From Ligula intestinalis (lineage: Eukaryota > Platyhelminthes > Cestoda > Diphyllobothriidea > Diphyllobothriidae): a DNA stretch of 64,000 bases. Below the pieces are notes generated by a model. That model searched no databases, was not told the origin of the DNA, and worked only from the letters and a program-made list of their open reading frames with translations. Each line of letters opens with the position of its first letter. Position 1 is the first letter of the stretch. The translations under genes were made by a program, and so were the position numbers. Location of the stretch: assembly GCA_036362985.1 (NCBI GenBank), contig JAYGXS010000002.1, positions 94,439,011 through 94,503,010 on the forward strand. The letters run 5' to 3'. This document shows, piece by piece, positions 62,116-64,000 of the stretch.

Positions 62116-63120
62116 GGAGTGATAGTCGACTACAGAAGGTGTTAGGATATTAGCCGGACTAAATGCTAGCGACGGTTGGAGGCTTTTCGAAGGCGTCGAG
62201 CCTAGCCAAAATGTCTTTGTTTGTTAGCTCTTACCACATAACAGGAGATGACTTTCCACGCGAGATGACCTTAGAACGCACGCACGCACACGAGCGTACG
62301 CAAGACACAAGTTCCGATGGTCGACTGGCCGCGTGACGTTATCCCAAGCGGCTAACCAGGCCACAAGAGGACGCGCAGGCAATCTTTTATATACCACTGT
62401 CACCCCTGACAGAGAGAGTTGCAACCGTGGACGCGTGGCGACGCCAGTCCGCTCCCAATGCCGGGCTTGCCCCGAGGCGGGACAAAGAGCGCGCTGGAAA
62501 TCAACCAGCGGCCACAGCCACCCAAGACTGCTCCTCCGAGTTTTGTACACTATAAACCCTCCTCCGGGTGGATTCCAGAATTATGCCCTTCTTATTGTGT
62601 TCTTCCTTGGAGATTTCTACAGGGCGTAATTCAACGGTGACACACGTCACATGTTATCGTTATAACACTAGTGACGCTGAACTCGTCGTTACAACAGAAG
62701 GTTTCTCAAATCAAAAGTCAATAATACCAATTAGGTTGAACAGTGTACTGTAACAAAAGGAGCTGACAAAGGGTTCTGCAGAAAGAAGCTGCTTTCATTA
62801 AACCAGCCAATTGACGTGTGTCTGTCTGTGCCTATGCGCACGGCTTACATGATCTGGAGGCACCCTCCAGCCAATCAGCAGAATGTGCTCCGCTCTACAG
62901 ACTAAGGGCAGAGCATCAAGATGACCTTGAGACTTCACGCGACCCCTACGCCTGCGTGGTTCGCGGCAAAGGCATAATGAGCCACTCGGGGCGCTCGCGA
63001 GAATTGGTCCTGGGTGCGCGGTTGGTGGCGCAGAGCTTGACAGCGAAGGAAACGTGTCAACTCAAGGGGTGCTCCCAGGACTGCCACAGTACCCCCTGGC
63101 GAGACCGAAGATGGAGTAAA
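62116..63120. other. About 1 kb interrupting PLE coding sequence
   Basis: Not PLE-like. It carries the 64-bp word shared with the foldback (62,283-62,346: gcgtacgcaagacacaagtt and ggccgcgtgacgttatccca). A TATA-like tatataaaag occurs on the minus strand near 62,390. No protein recognised; frames on both strands overlap. Confidence 0.45.
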
Positions 63121-63139
63121 AAAACAATGCTAGATGCCT

Positions 63140-63440
63140 CATGCCCATCGGAGTAGTTGTCCACAGGCCTACCTCCACAATCTGCCAACAAGTGATGCGG
63201 CTGGAACTCCATCCCAAAGCAGTAGCAGTCAACTACAAACGCGAATGCATGAGCGTCAGTGGACTGTAGGAAGATTGGAGCCAAAGTCGGAGGTATCAAC
63301 CCATGCTGAAATTATGGACTTTTACGCCCTTGAAATTATAGCCCGAGGCTACGATTACACATCCGGGCAGGTTAAAGAAGCCTGGATGCCCACAGGGTGT
63401 TCAGTAAATCACCACACAAATTTGTCGATCCCCCATCTGA
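63140..63440 (+). pseudogene. PLE connector end and GIY-YIG C-terminal half
   Basis: One frame reads LMPIGVVVHRPTSTICQQVM R, equivalent to GIGVAHKPxSTIRQQIMRP. Another, from 63,260, reads KSEVSTHAEIMDFYALEIIA RGYDYTSGQVKEAWMPTGCS VNHHTNLSIPH. VKEAW carries the catalytic Glu and SVNHHTNLSIP the usual tail. It completes the PLE that begins at 60,690 after two interruptions. Confidence 0.75.
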
Positions 63441-64000
63441 TTTTACAAACCTTATCGCTACGTTAAACACTCGGAACCGCCAATTACCACTGTGGCAAAC
63501 GTGTACGGAGATGAAACAATCCACGATGGGACACGGGTTCACTGCGTTAAAAAAGCGGTCAATGAGTGGGGACCATGGCTGCGGTGAGACAAGCGACAGT
63601 GAGCTGCGAGTCATACGCAGCGACTCAGTCGATACTGGCAGACTACACGCATGGAAAACAAAAGCATATAACGAGAGTCTGAATGTTAAGTCGCTGAAGA
63701 TGGGTGGACGACACAACTGTCGCAAGTTGTTGCATCGACAAGAGGTTCCTCAAATCACAACTCGCGTAAGACAAAGTTGGTAGGAACAACATTATTGCAA
63801 GAGGATAAACCGTGCAAAGGCTGCACCACGCGCCAGTTGACAGCTATATCCTCACGCCAGGTGTGTCCGTGACGTTGATTAGCTTTGCCGCCGCGATGAG
63901 TACTTTGCCGTCTGCACAGCCAACCAAATGAAGCAGGAATATCGATGGGCTTGGAGATCATACACTTATCAAGCGGCGAGTCGATCGATAGCATGCGGAT
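63441..64000. other. Unassigned right edge
   Basis: A 128-codon plus-strand frame (63,397-63,783) overlaps the PLE end and has no recognised domain. Nothing else supportable. Confidence 0.35.

Noticed and set aside
1..64000. CRISPR arrays, operons or bacterial genes
   Set aside because: No spacer-repeat arrays, no ribosome-binding-site-led gene clusters; introns, LINEs, PLEs and SINEs show a eukaryotic genome.

Overview
This window looks like a repeat-rich flatworm genome, most likely a cestode of the Spirometra/Schistocephalus/Dibothriocephalus kind. That assignment is inference, from the mixture of CR1-type and RTE-type LINEs, many Penelope-like elements (PLEs) with GIY-YIG endonuclease, tRNA-headed SINEs, a hAT (BED/ZBED-type) transposon and an ADAM17-like gene split by introns. 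There is no bacterial organisation. Nearly all recognisable coding sequence belongs to decayed mobile elements.

Layout. 0.6-5.6 kb holds one CR1-like LINE split in two by a second CR1-like LINE (copy A). A TA repeat and a 100-N assembly gap follow at 5.83-5.95 kb. 6.37-7.14 kb is a minus-strand PLE end. 7.1-14.7 kb is mostly non-coding repeats: an inverted-repeat pair, a SINE, a dispersed family called R1 here, and an RTE tail. 14,778-22,782 is one hAT element with a perfect 8-bp target duplication; inside it lie LINE copy B, with ORF1 and ORF2 remnants, and a PLE thumb plus GIY-YIG fragment. 23.0-24.3 kb has a tRNA-like sequence and a foldback around an RTE endonuclease fragment. 24,923-26,263 (minus) is the only long intact host gene, an intronless orphan seven-transmembrane receptor. 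26,509-28,254 is a second, smaller hAT copy.

28.9-38.1 kb contains direct repeats, a divergent PLE, head-to-head SINEs, a CR1 tail, and two PLE bodies on the minus strand associated with a 278-bp inverted repeat. 38.4-42.4 kb contains minus-strand exons of an ADAM17-like metalloprotease (disintegrin and membrane-proximal exons with an in-phase splice junction) plus a plus-strand, damaged zinc-site fragment. 43.6-43.9 kb is a near-perfect palindrome. 47.2-49.0 kb has plus-strand exons of a kelch-repeat protein. 52.6-54.2 kb holds a minisatellite and a Rex1/CR1-like LINE. 54.7-63.4 kb is dominated by PLE pieces in both orientations, including three tandem reverse-transcriptase fragments and a foldback insertion.

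The candidate host genes are therefore three: the receptor, the ADAM17-like gene and the kelch gene. The latter two are incomplete here. The rest records layered transposition whose order can partly be read from junctions. The most unusual recurring signal is a 36-nt hairpin-like motif at PLE termini that carries the two hammerhead-ribozyme core boxes.
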